Assembly: GCA_949752745.1 (NCBI GenBank)
Contig: OX457026.1
Span: forward strand, 40,156,394-40,220,393
Direction: 5' to 3'
DNA from: Protula sp. h YS-2021
Taxonomy: Eukaryota > Annelida > Polychaeta > Sabellida > Serpulidae
DNA: 64,000 bases
Below, piece after piece: positions 6,813-14,387 of this stretch. Below the pieces are notes generated by a model that saw nothing but the letters and a program-made list of their open reading frames with translations, did no database searches and was not told the origin of the DNA. Positions within the stretch are counted from its first letter, which is position 1. Every line of letters begins with the position of its first letter. A program made the position numbers and the translations under genes.

Positions 6813-7916
6813 ATGTCAACGTGGAAAGACTACTTGACCAATATCTACTTCAAACCTGGACAGCCTGGAGCATTTGCTGGTCCTTACAAACTGTATCACA
6901 TCTTAAGAAAACATGATCAACCAGTCACACAGTCACAAGTGAAGAAATGGCTGCAGGATCAAGATGCTTTCAGTTTACTACAACCTGTCAAATACAGGTT
7001 CAAAAGACAACGTGTGATTACACGTGGTATTGATGATATGTGGGATATTGATTTGGCTGATATGGGAAACATAGCTCCCTATAATGATGACATACGCTTT
7101 TTACTCATTGTCATTGATGTGTTTTCCAAATATGTCTGGGTACAGCCAATACCTAATAAATCACATACCAGCGTCATACAAGCTTTCGAAAAGATTTTTC
7201 ATGACACACGACGAAGACCGCGAACTCTAAGTTCTGATAAAGGAACAGAATTTAAAAACAGATGGGTAAAAGCATTTTTGAAGAAAGAAGGAATTCATGC
7301 TTATACCACAAAGAATGAAACCAAAGCCAACTTTGCTGAAAGAGTCATTCGTACTCTGAAGGGAATGATGTATCGGTATTTTCTACATAATCAAACCTAC
7401 CGCTACGTAGACATTCTTCCAGACTTGGTGTACAATTACAACCATAGACCTCATGGTTCTCTTCCTAATAAATATGCTCCAGCCGAGATTCGTAAAGACA
7501 ACGAATCAAAAGTGTGGAAGTATATGTATGTCGACAAACTGAAATTGAAACCGAAGAAGAAGGAGAAGTATAAATTTAACATTGGCGATCATGTTCGCAT
7601 TTCCCACATTAAATATGTGTTTCAACGCGATTATCACATCAAATGGACGCAAGAAGTCTTCATTGTCACACATCGTTGTAAGAAGCAAGGAATACATTTG
7701 TATCGTGTGAAAGACTTTTTAGACGAAGATATTGATGGCCATTTCTATGAAGAAGAACTGCAGAAAGTGACCAAAGATATTGAATCTATTTATAGAATTG
7801 AAAAGGTCTTGAAAACACGTAAAAGACGAGGAGGTGTGAAAGAATTATTTGTCAAGTGGTTAGGTTGGCCAAACAAGTTTAACAGTTGGGTGAAAGAAAC
7901 AGACATTCAACAATGA
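6813..7916 (+). CDS. INT: Polinton retroviral-type integrase with C-terminal chromodomain, 367 aa
   Basis: ATG 6813 (MSTWKDYL) begins the usual N-terminal region (YFKPGQPGAFAG...KWLQDQDAF). The DDE core has WDIDLADM (D about 80), LSSDKGTEF (D142) and FAERVIRTLK (E176). A basic SH3-like region follows, and the last roughly 55 residues are a chromodomain (YRIEKVLKTRK...ELFVKWLGWPNKFNSWVKE). The enzyme inserts the linear element and makes 6-bp duplications, exactly as seen here. The chromodomain may bias targeting to methylated histone tails. The gene is intact and its TGA overlaps the ATPase ATG (ATGA). Confidence 0.95.
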   Translation: MSTWKDYLTNIYFKPGQPGAFAGPYKLYHILRKHDQPVTQSQVKKWLQDQDAFSLLQPVKYRFKRQRVITRGIDDMWDIDLADMGNIAPYNDDIRFLLIVIDVFSKYVWVQPIPNKSHTSVIQAFEKIFHDTRRRPRTLSSDKGTEFKNRWVKAFLKKEGIHAYTTKNETKANFAERVIRTLKGMMYRYFLHNQTYRYVDILPDLVYNYNHRPHGSLPNKYAPAEIRKDNESKVWKYMYVDKLKLKPKKKEKYKFNIGDHVRISHIKYVFQRDYHIKWTQEVFIVTHRCKKQGIHLYRVKDFLDEDIDGHFYEEELQKVTKDIESIYRIEKVLKTRKRRGGVKELFVKWLGWPNKFNSWVKETDIQQ

Positions 7917-8572
7917 AGCATCCATTTACATGTTTAGTCTCTGGACCTACAGGCAGTGGCAAAACGTCTCTGGTGAAGGAAATTCTAGAACAAAAGTTGA
8001 TTCAACCCTCTCCAAAAAGCATTTTATGGCTCTATGCAGCAGATCAGCCTTTGTACAAGGGAATGAAAGGCGTGGAATTTTACCAAGGCATTCCAGATGA
8101 CATTGAAGAGCGTTTTAACCCGAAGAAACCAAACTTACTTATCATTGATGACTTAATGACGAAATGTCATAGTGATGAGCGTATGACACGTCTCTTTAGT
8201 GTTGGCAGCAGTCATCAAAATCTAAGCATTATCTTTATTGTGCATAATTTATTCCATCATGGGAAAGAGATGCGAAATATTAGTTTGAATACACATTATA
8301 TCATTCTGTTTAAAAAACCGAGAGACAGTCAACAAATTACTACATTGGCGCGGCAAATGTATCCTGGAAGATCTCAATTTCTCATAGAAGCCTATCAAGA
8401 TGCTACCAGCAAACCCCATGGTTATCTATTCATTGATTTAAAACCAAAGACAAATGATCAACTACGTATTCGTACAGGCATTTTACCAAAAGATACACAT
8501 TATGTATATATTGATAAGGCAGTGTATGAACAAGAACCAACTCATTTGACCATTCGCAGTCAAGATGTCTAA
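7913..8572 (+). CDS. ATP: Genome-packaging ATPase (FtsK/HerA type), 219 aa
   Basis: The start ATG 7913 overlaps the integrase stop. Walker A is GPTGSGKT (residues 11-18) and Walker B is LLIIDD (75-80), followed by the sensor region FIVHNLFHHGKEMR. This is the A32-like packaging ATPase found in Polintons, virophages and large DNA viruses, which pumps genome into preformed capsids. It lies in the late block with the capsid genes and looks intact. Confidence 0.92.
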   Translation: MKHPFTCLVSGPTGSGKTSLVKEILEQKLIQPSPKSILWLYAADQPLYKGMKGVEFYQGIPDDIEERFNPKKPNLLIIDDLMTKCHSDERMTRLFSVGSSHQNLSIIFIVHNLFHHGKEMRNISLNTHYIILFKKPRDSQQITTLARQMYPGRSQFLIEAYQDATSKPHGYLFIDLKPKTNDQLRIRTGILPKDTHYVYIDKAVYEQEPTHLTIRSQDV

Positions 8573-8891
8573 ACGTATTCGAGCGAACCAGCCGTTTCTT
8601 CATTTGCTTGCACGCAGTGGGCCTAAACGACGTAAATCCTTGCTACAGCAAGCTACAAAAGAGGAATTAACAAGCTTGTTTGAAATTTGTTTGAATATAT
8701 TGCAAGGACATTTACCCTTAAGCTCAAAACGGTTTAAGGAATTTAAACGTGAACGCCATACGCTTCGTACTCTAGCAGATAAGAAGATATCCCTTCGACG
8801 AAAAAAGAAGTTGATTAATCAGAAAGGAGGATTCATTGGAGCTATTGCTAGATTGGCATTACCTTTGTTAGCCAAACTGCTGCTAAAATGA
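8565..8891 (+). CDS. Small basic protein with C-terminal amphipathic helix, 108 aa
   Basis: It overlaps the ATPase by 8 nt. The protein is strongly basic (KRRK, KRFKEFKRER, SLRRKKK) and ends in a Gly-Gly followed by a hydrophobic/amphipathic helix (GGFIGAIARLALPLLAKLLL). The double-Gly junction could be cut by the element's adenain-like protease. A role as a virion core or membrane-active protein, by analogy with adenoviral precursors, is inference. The tail shares a G-x-(I/L)-A-R-x-A-x-P-L-L pattern with the protein at 10427-10768. Confidence 0.75.
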   Translation: MSKRIRANQPFLHLLARSGPKRRKSLLQQATKEELTSLFEICLNILQGHLPLSSKRFKEFKRERHTLRTLADKKISLRRKKKLINQKGGFIGAIARLALPLLAKLLLK

Positions 8892-9463
8892 AACATACGA
8901 TGAAAATGGTCCTCATTCCTGAATATGAATATAAAATGTTGCTAGAAAAGAAGGGAAAAGATGGTGAAATCAAAACGAAAGTCAATAAACTTTTACGTGG
9001 GAAACGAACGCGTGAAAAGGCTATAGAAATATCTCAACTTCTTGGTCGTCATTTACGAACAAGTCAGTCTAGGCAGCAAAAGCCCTCATCATCATCACCT
9101 GAAAAGCCAGAAAAGTTATTTTTAAGTCATTTTCAACCTATCTATCATGGAAAAGTAACACAACTTTTAGCAGAACTGAAGAAATATGGTACGACATGGA
9201 CAGAGAAGAATGAACTTGTGTTGAAAACGGGCGATATTATAGCAAATTCCAACATGGTTGATTTGATGAAAGAAGCATTGGTGGCGACAAGAAGAAAAGA
9301 ACGAGCCATACCACCACATGGTTGGCATCCGTTTATCCAGGAAATTGTAGATGCTAATATTCCAAAAACAATGTTTAGTAAAAAGACCACTCGTGACGAC
9401 ATTACAACAGAAATGAAACAACGTCAACAAAGACAGTTTCCTGAAGGATGGGAAAATTTTTAA
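8888..9463 (+). CDS. Late-block structural/accessory protein, 191 aa, unknown
   Basis: The start overlaps the previous stop as ATGA. The sequence is basic and helical in the first 60 residues, then has a Ser/Pro linker (QQKPSSSSPEKPEK), then a compact domain (about 78-165) ending GWHPFIQEIVDANIPKTMFSK and a basic tail. No family recognised. Its position between ATPase and penton suggests a virion or assembly role. It overlaps the next gene by 16 nt. Confidence 0.7.
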   Translation: MKHTMKMVLIPEYEYKMLLEKKGKDGEIKTKVNKLLRGKRTREKAIEISQLLGRHLRTSQSRQQKPSSSSPEKPEKLFLSHFQPIYHGKVTQLLAELKKYGTTWTEKNELVLKTGDIIANSNMVDLMKEALVATRRKERAIPPHGWHPFIQEIVDANIPKTMFSKKTTRDDITTEMKQRQQRQFPEGWENF

Positions 9464-9717
9464 CATGGCTGAAAGAGCTATGTTGTTGTTGTGAGGAAGA
9501 TAAACCAACTATTCCTGTAAAAATAAGATGTACAAGTGCTTGTTGTGAAGGAGAAGTCATAGATCATCATGATGTGAAAGACCATTTGCATACTTGGTCG
9601 AATGGCGCGCGCTATCGTGAAGTATATAGACAACGTCAACGCACCTATACCATTTATCTCCCACCATCATGGAGTCAACAAGCTTTTACATTACTTTGCC
9701 TAGCAATGCGAGTATGA
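9448..9717 (+). CDS. Small N-terminal MG..., CCCC protein, 89 aa, possible lipidated protein
   Basis: The start ATG 9448 lies inside the end of the previous gene, and the 3' end overlaps the penton gene by 49 nt in another frame. The N-terminus MGKFLTWLKELCCCC fits an N-myristoylation signal (Met-Gly, small residue at position 6) next to a four-Cys cluster suitable for palmitoylation. Further Cys residues and a HHDVKDHLH motif follow. No family is recognised; membrane association is inference. The last residues read through the penton start and may be poorly constrained. Confidence 0.55.
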   Translation: MGKFLTWLKELCCCCEEDKPTIPVKIRCTSACCEGEVIDHHDVKDHLHTWSNGARYREVYRQRQRTYTIYLPPSWSQQAFTLLCLAMRV

Positions 9718-10430
9718 ACTATTATCCCAACAACAAGGCTTCGAATTATCAAATTCGTATGCCTCGAACTATTTATCTGAATGGAAAATATGAAGTGGCT
9801 TTAGCTGAAATTCAATATCCACATACATGGACAACGATGAGACATGACATGGACTATTCTATTCAGTATCGACAACAACCACTGACAGAGACACTTGAGA
9901 CTATTAATATTCCTTATGGCTACTATAGATCCATACAAGAAATATGTCAGGCAGTGAATGAAGAAGCGACTAATTCTATGAAAGATGAACTTAAAGAAGC
10001 TATTCGGATAAAGTATGATAAGATTAGACGACGTGTTTTTCTATTTCTAAATTATGGCTTTGAAGTGTCATTCTCCGCTGGATTGGCTGAGATTTTAGGA
10101 TTTATCCCAGATCAATGGTATACTGAAACATATACAGCTGAACATAAAGCGGATGTGAAACAGGGATTTTATACACTTTATGTGTATTGTAGCATTTGTG
10201 AACCACAAGTTGTTGGTGATTGTTATGTTCCCTTACTACGTTCTGTTGGCATACAAGGCCATGATGGCGACATTATCATGAAAACGTACGGCGAACCGCA
10301 TTATGTTCCTGTAAACACGTCCAAATTTGACATGATAGAAATGAATATTAAGGACGACACAGGTTATAATGTTCCATTTCAAACTGGAAAGGTGATCTGT
10401 AAACTTCATTTTCGACCAAAAGCAATATGA
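9669..10430 (+). CDS. PX: Minor capsid (penton-like, PX) protein, 253 aa
   Basis: It opens MESTSFYITLPSNAS, with the diagnostic Polinton penton block LNGKYEVALAEIQYPHTW (residues about 37-54), a beta-rich single-jelly-roll pattern and the FSAGLAEILGF motif near residue 142. Its role is as the pentameric vertex capsomer of the icosahedral shell. It precedes the major capsid gene in the usual order and overlaps both neighbours (49 nt and ATGA). Intact. Confidence 0.88.
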   Translation: MESTSFYITLPSNASMNYYPNNKASNYQIRMPRTIYLNGKYEVALAEIQYPHTWTTMRHDMDYSIQYRQQPLTETLETINIPYGYYRSIQEICQAVNEEATNSMKDELKEAIRIKYDKIRRRVFLFLNYGFEVSFSAGLAEILGFIPDQWYTETYTAEHKADVKQGFYTLYVYCSICEPQVVGDCYVPLLRSVGIQGHDGDIIMKTYGEPHYVPVNTSKFDMIEMNIKDDTGYNVPFQTGKVICKLHFRPKAI

Positions 10431-10768
10431 AAGCTTATACACACGATCCGTCTGCATATCGCAACCATTTTCTTCGTCAAGTGGGCGGGGAATTACCAGG
10501 ATTCAAAGGAGCGCGAATCCAATATGGCGATGGTATTGGTTCGATACTGGGATCATTGGCTCGCAAAGCTATTCCACTACTTAAGGCTGGGGCTAAGATC
10601 GTTGCGCCACATCTTAAGAAGGCTGCAAAGAATGTCGCGAAAGATGTTACGGGTCGAGTAGCAGAACGTGTGTTTGGTGAACAAAAGCGTATGCAACCGA
10701 CGAAACGTGCCAGAAGACGAAAAACAGCCAGACGGATAACATCAAAATATCGCAAAGATATCTTTTGA
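10427..10768 (+). CDS. Small basic virion-core-like protein, 113 aa
   Basis: It starts with an ATGA overlap. Gly-rich region QVGGELPGFKGARIQYGDG is followed by an amphipathic Ala/Lys helix (SLARKAIPLLKAGAKIVAP...) and an Arg/Lys-rich tail (KRARRRKTARR). The composition resembles adenoviral minor core or cement precursors with protease-cleavable Gly sites (analogy, not homology shown). The position between penton and hexon-like genes supports a virion role. It is only 4 nt from the next start. Confidence 0.75.
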   Translation: MKAYTHDPSAYRNHFLRQVGGELPGFKGARIQYGDGIGSILGSLARKAIPLLKAGAKIVAPHLKKAAKNVAKDVTGRVAERVFGEQKRMQPTKRARRRKTARRITSKYRKDIF

Positions 10769-10772
10769 AATC

Positions 10773-12146
10773 ATGTCTCTCATTCATAATCATTCGTGTG
10801 AATGTAGTCTTTCTCCATTGGAATGGTTTCACGTACCACCGACGCAAACTGCTGTAGAAAAAAGTTATAATGTTGACTATCAACCACTTACAAGCATTAG
10901 AGAAGGCGCTCCAATAGGATTCTACATTCCTGCGAGTACAGAAGAATATCTGGATTTAAAGAACAGCAAACTTCATATTGTATGTCGCATTCTAAAGGCC
11001 GATGGAACAGAGTGTGGCGCAGATGATAATGTCTCTTGCATCAATGATGTGTTTAATGGGTTATGGTCTAATATTGAATTGTTTCTGAATGATCGTTTGG
11101 TTTCGCATAGTAACAATACTCATGGTTATACCAGCATTATCTCTCATCTCATCCATGACTCGGAAGAAAGTCTGCATTCTGAGCGCTCTATGCGTCTCAT
11201 GTACAAGGATACTGCTGGGTCAATGAATAGTCATGAGGTGAAAAGACCTAATCATGAACGATATGTATCCGGGTTTCATGTCAATGCTGACGGCGGTGAC
11301 TTGGCTGAGCAAGGAAACAATGGCTTACATCATCGTTATTTGCATACTCGTCTTAGCCGTGATGTTATGCTCGCAGGTGGTTTAAGGATAGATTTGTTTG
11401 AGCAGGATCGTTATCTTCCGAATGGCATCAGTTTGAAATTGCGTTTCCATAGACAAAAAGATGACTATGTATTGATGGCTGCAGATAATACCTATAAGGT
11501 AGAAGTGAAAGAGGCATTTTTAACCATTCGCAAAGTGAGGGTGAGTCCAGGTATTCAGTTAGGACATACAGATGCATTGATGAAAAGTCCTGCCAAGATC
11601 ATCATCACTAGAAAAGAATGCAAAGTCTTGGCTATTCCAGCAGGATTTCAGTCTTTTGTGAAAGATAACATCTTTTTGGGTCAATTACCAAATCGTATTG
11701 TCATTGGTCTGGTTCATAATGAAGCTTTTGGTGGATCAGTATTGAGGAATCCATATGATTTCAAACATTTTGATCTGGACTATATGCAACTGTACACGGA
11801 TGGTGAACCAGTTCTATCCAAACCTCTCAAGCTTAACATTACACAGAACAAATACCTGGACGCTTTTGAAACGCTTTACAAATCGTTTGATCGATTGAAT
11901 GGTGAGAAAAGTTCCATTATAAAACGGGAAGATTGGCCTAGAGGTTATGCTTTATTTTCGTTTGACTTAACACCGGATTTTGATGGTGATGATCATTTTC
12001 CCCTGATCAAGCATGGGAATTTGCGGCTAGAAATGAACTTTGCTACGGCTTTGCAACATACCATCAATGTCATTGTCTATGCTGAATTTGACAACATTAT
12101 TGAAATAAGTGCAAATCGCAGCATCCAATTCGACTACCAGTCATGA
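10773..12146 (+). CDS. MCP: Major capsid protein (double jelly-roll, hexon-like, PY), 457 aa
   Basis: Length and sequence match the Polinton major capsid family, known in databases through F54H12.2-like proteins. Hallmarks are an N-terminal beta-rich jelly-roll, the central EVKEAFLTIRKVRVSP strand, and the C-terminal block RGYALFSFDLTPD...LRLEMNFATAL...VIVYAEFDN. It forms trimeric pseudo-hexameric capsomers. Its TGA overlaps the protease ATG. No lesion is seen, so the element may be able to make capsids. Confidence 0.9.
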   Translation: MSLIHNHSCECSLSPLEWFHVPPTQTAVEKSYNVDYQPLTSIREGAPIGFYIPASTEEYLDLKNSKLHIVCRILKADGTECGADDNVSCINDVFNGLWSNIELFLNDRLVSHSNNTHGYTSIISHLIHDSEESLHSERSMRLMYKDTAGSMNSHEVKRPNHERYVSGFHVNADGGDLAEQGNNGLHHRYLHTRLSRDVMLAGGLRIDLFEQDRYLPNGISLKLRFHRQKDDYVLMAADNTYKVEVKEAFLTIRKVRVSPGIQLGHTDALMKSPAKIIITRKECKVLAIPAGFQSFVKDNIFLGQLPNRIVIGLVHNEAFGGSVLRNPYDFKHFDLDYMQLYTDGEPVLSKPLKLNITQNKYLDAFETLYKSFDRLNGEKSSIIKREDWPRGYALFSFDLTPDFDGDDHFPLIKHGNLRLEMNFATALQHTINVIVYAEFDNIIEISANRSIQFDYQS

Positions 12147-12580
12147 ACACGAAGCAGATTGATGCCATATTGAGTCATGATGTCATGACCAAAGACTTGT
12201 TTCAAGGCGTGTTTGCCATGGACCAGTTACCATCTTTACAACGCGGCGCCTATGTCATCAACACAGACGATCAAGATGAACCAGGAGAACATTGGGTGGC
12301 AGTGTATTATGATAAAGACCCTGCAGAATATTTTGACTCTTATGGACTGCTACCTCTCGATGATCGTTTAGACATGTTTTTAAGAAATGACTATATGTAT
12401 AATTCTATCTCATTACAAACGCCAATATCATCATCATGTGGTTTTTATTGTGTATATTATATATTACATAGAGCTCGAGGTCAGAGTATGTTTGATATTG
12501 TGAATATATTAAAAAGAAAGGATGGTGATTTTATTGTAAAGGATTTTGCATATAGACATTATAAACCATTGTTTTATTAA
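12143..12580 (+). CDS. PRO: Adenain-like (Ulp1/C5) cysteine protease, 145 aa
   Basis: The catalytic order His-Asp-Gln-Cys is visible: GEHWVAV (H50), EYFDSYG (D65), LQTP (Q92) and SSSCGFYCVYY (C99). This matches the adenovirus-type maturation protease of Polintons, which processes capsid and core precursors. It is short but complete for this group. It is the last gene of the late block; an AATAAA signal lies 81 nt downstream. Confidence 0.92.
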   Translation: MNTKQIDAILSHDVMTKDLFQGVFAMDQLPSLQRGAYVINTDDQDEPGEHWVAVYYDKDPAEYFDSYGLLPLDDRLDMFLRNDYMYNSISLQTPISSSCGFYCVYYILHRARGQSMFDIVNILKRKDGDFIVKDFAYRHYKPLFY

Positions 12581-12911
12581 TGTTGTTGTTGTTATATTAG
12601 TTAAGTTGTAGTTAAGTTGTTGTTGTTATATTAGTTAAGTTGTTGTTGTTGTTGTTGTTAAATAAAACAAACCAAGTTTTCAAACAGTCTTGTTTATTGT
12701 GTTATACATACGTTTATTTACCAATTCTTAACTACAAACACTATTTACAAAGTTTACAAACACTATTTACAAAGTTTACAAACACTATTTACAAACTTTT
12801 ATTTATAAAGTCTATTTACAAAGTCTATTTACAAAGTTTACAAAGTCTATTTACAAACTCTTAACTACAAACTCTTAACTACAAAGTCTATTTACACTAT
12901 TTACAAACTTT
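12581..12911. terminator. Convergent 3'-end region with minisatellites and polyA signals
   Basis: Plus-strand late genes and the minus-strand PC4-like cluster end here. A GTTGTTGTTATATTAGTTAA repeat (12581-12660) is followed by AATAAA (12661-12666). Then comes a roughly 22-bp minisatellite of the ACAAACACTATTTACAAAGTTT type (12735-12910). On the minus strand AATAAA (12916-12911) overlaps the stop codon of the last gene. Confidence 0.6.
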
Positions 12912-13286
12912 TTATTTACAAACACATTCATTTTTCAATACATTCATCAATGAATACCATTCATTAGAATCTAAATTGATATAGGTATCATAGACATTAC
13001 ATCCATGTTTGTAAATGCTATGAAAGCTCACATAACACACATCACCAAACTTTATCACTTTAACAGTTTCATGTTCAGACAGTTTCAGTTCATATCCTTC
13101 TTCTAAGTCAATGTCCATCACACGCATAGGTTGTGTCAGCTCAATGGATTTGGTGCCCCGCATAAGCCATATTTCTGTTTCTTTGAATTCAAGCGTTAGG
13201 TTCTTTCCAATCCAATGCTTGTAACAGCGCGTTCCATTCCACTGTGTTGAGGGTGATGTAGTCATAGTTTTCTGTAAGCTCGTCAT
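12912..13286 (-). CDS. Diverged PC4-like protein, 124 aa
   Basis: The best ATG is 13286 (a second is at 13265); the frame opens a little earlier without ATG. The core NLTLEFKETEIWLMRG and the C-terminal block DTYINLDSNEWYSLMNVL match the two-unit layout of its neighbours, ending with the shared (I/L)-N/T-(L/M)-x-x-x-EW-x-x-L motif. It overlaps the upstream gene by 98 nt in a different frame, and the conserved cores of both run close to the junction. An ancestral frameshift or programmed overlap is therefore possible. Possible role: ssDNA binding. Confidence 0.5.
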   Translation of the reverse strand: MTSLQKTMTTSPSTQWNGTRCYKHWIGKNLTLEFKETEIWLMRGTKSIELTQPMRVMDIDLEEGYELKLSEHETVKVIKFGDVCYVSFHSIYKHGCNVYDTYINLDSNEWYSLMNVLKNECVCK

Positions 13287-13530
13287 ATTGGCGAAATTGT
13301 ACAAACACGTCTAAGCAGTTCTCAGTCACACGCACTTCTAATTCATTTGAGACTGTCAGGAGAAAGCCAGGTATCCTGAACTTCTCTAGATGGTCTTTCA
13401 ACACGGATTGGTCATCAAGTGATAGGACGAGATACTGTCCAAAATGTCTTAGCACAATGTCATCATATTCGTTTCTCAGATATGAGAATCCATGCGTAAT
13501 GGGTTTATATTCCGATAAAAAGTCTTCCAT
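13189..13530 (-). CDS. Diverged PC4-like protein, 113 aa
   Basis: ATG 13530 (MEDFLSEYKPI) begins a protein with two beta-rich halves. The first is YDDIVLRHFGQYLVLSLDDQ; the second ends YITLNTVEWNALLQALDW. The second half carries the EW-x-x-L signature shared with the ORFs at 12912, 13585, 3905 and 4670 and with the canonical PC4-like ORF at 13970. It lies 54 nt downstream of the preceding gene and is probably cotranscribed from the promoter at 14379. Function inferred only. Confidence 0.55.
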   Translation of the reverse strand: MEDFLSEYKPITHGFSYLRNEYDDIVLRHFGQYLVLSLDDQSVLKDHLEKFRIPGFLLTVSNELEVRVTENCLDVFVQFRQYDELTENYDYITLNTVEWNALLQALDWKEPNA

Positions 13531-13584
13531 CTCGTTCAACAGTCAGATGAACTATGAGCTGTCTCCTTGTCTGCAAAGACGTTT

Positions 13585-13956
13585 TTATGCTCGCAAGATG
13601 GTGAAGAGTGGATGTTGTATCGCTTCTAGGAATCGTAAGACTGCGCGCCAGTTCTTGATATCAAAGAGGATCAAATCTGTATATGGTGTATCTGGCACAA
13701 CTCCCTTATAATCCTTTGGATAATCCTGTAAAAGATTTCTACAGATTTCTACACGTATGTTAGAATCATATTCAGCTACCGTCACTTCCACTTTATTTCC
13801 AAGTCTACGTTTAAACCCAGGTTCAAGTGGTATGTTTTTAAAGTCTTTCCACACTTCAGGTTTAAACCGATGATAACTTGTCTTAGAATCTAGTATCACT
13901 TCATTCCTCTCATTGACAGTAAGGTAAACACCACCGTTCAGCATGAGTGCATTCAT
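13585..13956 (-). CDS. Diverged PC4-like protein, 123 aa
   Basis: ATG 13956 (MNALMLNG) lies 13 nt after the preceding stop. Two units are visible: GVYLTVNERNEVIL...FKPEVWKDF, then NKVEVTVAEYDSNIRVEICRNL...ILFDIKNWRAVLRFLEAI. Each is a set of beta-strands ending in a Trp-containing helix, the PC4-fold arrangement. It belongs to a four-gene minus-strand cluster. The homology is from pattern and needs a profile search. Confidence 0.55.
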   Translation of the reverse strand: MNALMLNGGVYLTVNERNEVILDSKTSYHRFKPEVWKDFKNIPLEPGFKRRLGNKVEVTVAEYDSNIRVEICRNLLQDYPKDYKGVVPDTPYTDLILFDIKNWRAVLRFLEAIQHPLFTILRA

Positions 13957-13969
13957 GATTGTTACCTTG

Positions 13970-14323
13970 TTATGAGCCACCTTCTTGTCTACGAAGCCTT
14001 TTATCCACTTCTTTCACCTGCTTCTTCATCATTTTCCATTCAGGTATTGTCAGCAAAATTCCCTTTTTCGTTGGACGGTTTTTTCCAGTCCCCTCATCTC
14101 TGAGGTATTTGCGAATGTTTATCACACCTTCATTACTTTGTTTCATAATCTTGATATACTTTCCATTGCCTAGAGAAAGCATTCCATCCCACGACTGTGG
14201 TGTTGGTACCGTCGTCTCCACTTTTAATTTCTTGATGGTATTGTCAGGATGTTTCACAGTCATGTCTTTGACTGTATCAGCAAGAGTATCCATATCCGTT
14301 GTTGCAGATCTTTTCCGATTCAT
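13970..14323 (-). CDS. PC4/SUB1-like ssDNA-binding protein, 117 aa
   Basis: Residues about 47-112 match the PC4 (transcriptional coactivator p15) fold: GKYIKIM...GVINIRKYLRD, a basic loop, then KKGILLTIPEWKMMKKQV and a final helix. The conserved IR.Y, KKGI.L and Trp positions are present. The N-terminus is charged, like the flexible Lys-rich tail of PC4. PC4 proteins bind ssDNA and stimulate transcription, replication or repair. Here it may coat ssDNA exposed by protein-primed strand-displacement replication (inference). The gene starts 56 bp after a TATA box and heads the cluster. Confidence 0.75.
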   Translation of the reverse strand: MNRKRSATTDMDTLADTVKDMTVKHPDNTIKKLKVETTVPTPQSWDGMLSLGNGKYIKIMKQSNEGVINIRKYLRDEGTGKNRPTKKGILLTIPEWKMMKKQVKEVDKRLRRQEGGS

Positions 14324-14378
14324 GTTGACGCTTCAGTGTTCACACCTCAACTAACTCTAAAGTTGAAGTGTCTCCCCC

Positions 14379-14387
14379 TTATATACT
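14379..14387 (-). promoter_or_regulatory. TATA box of the PC4-like cluster, overlapping the PolB stop
   Basis: On the minus strand AGTATATAA contains the PolB TAA stop (14381-14379). It lies 56 bp upstream of the PC4-like ATG at 14323. A similar stop-in-TATA arrangement occurs at 3820-3828. Confidence 0.6.
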
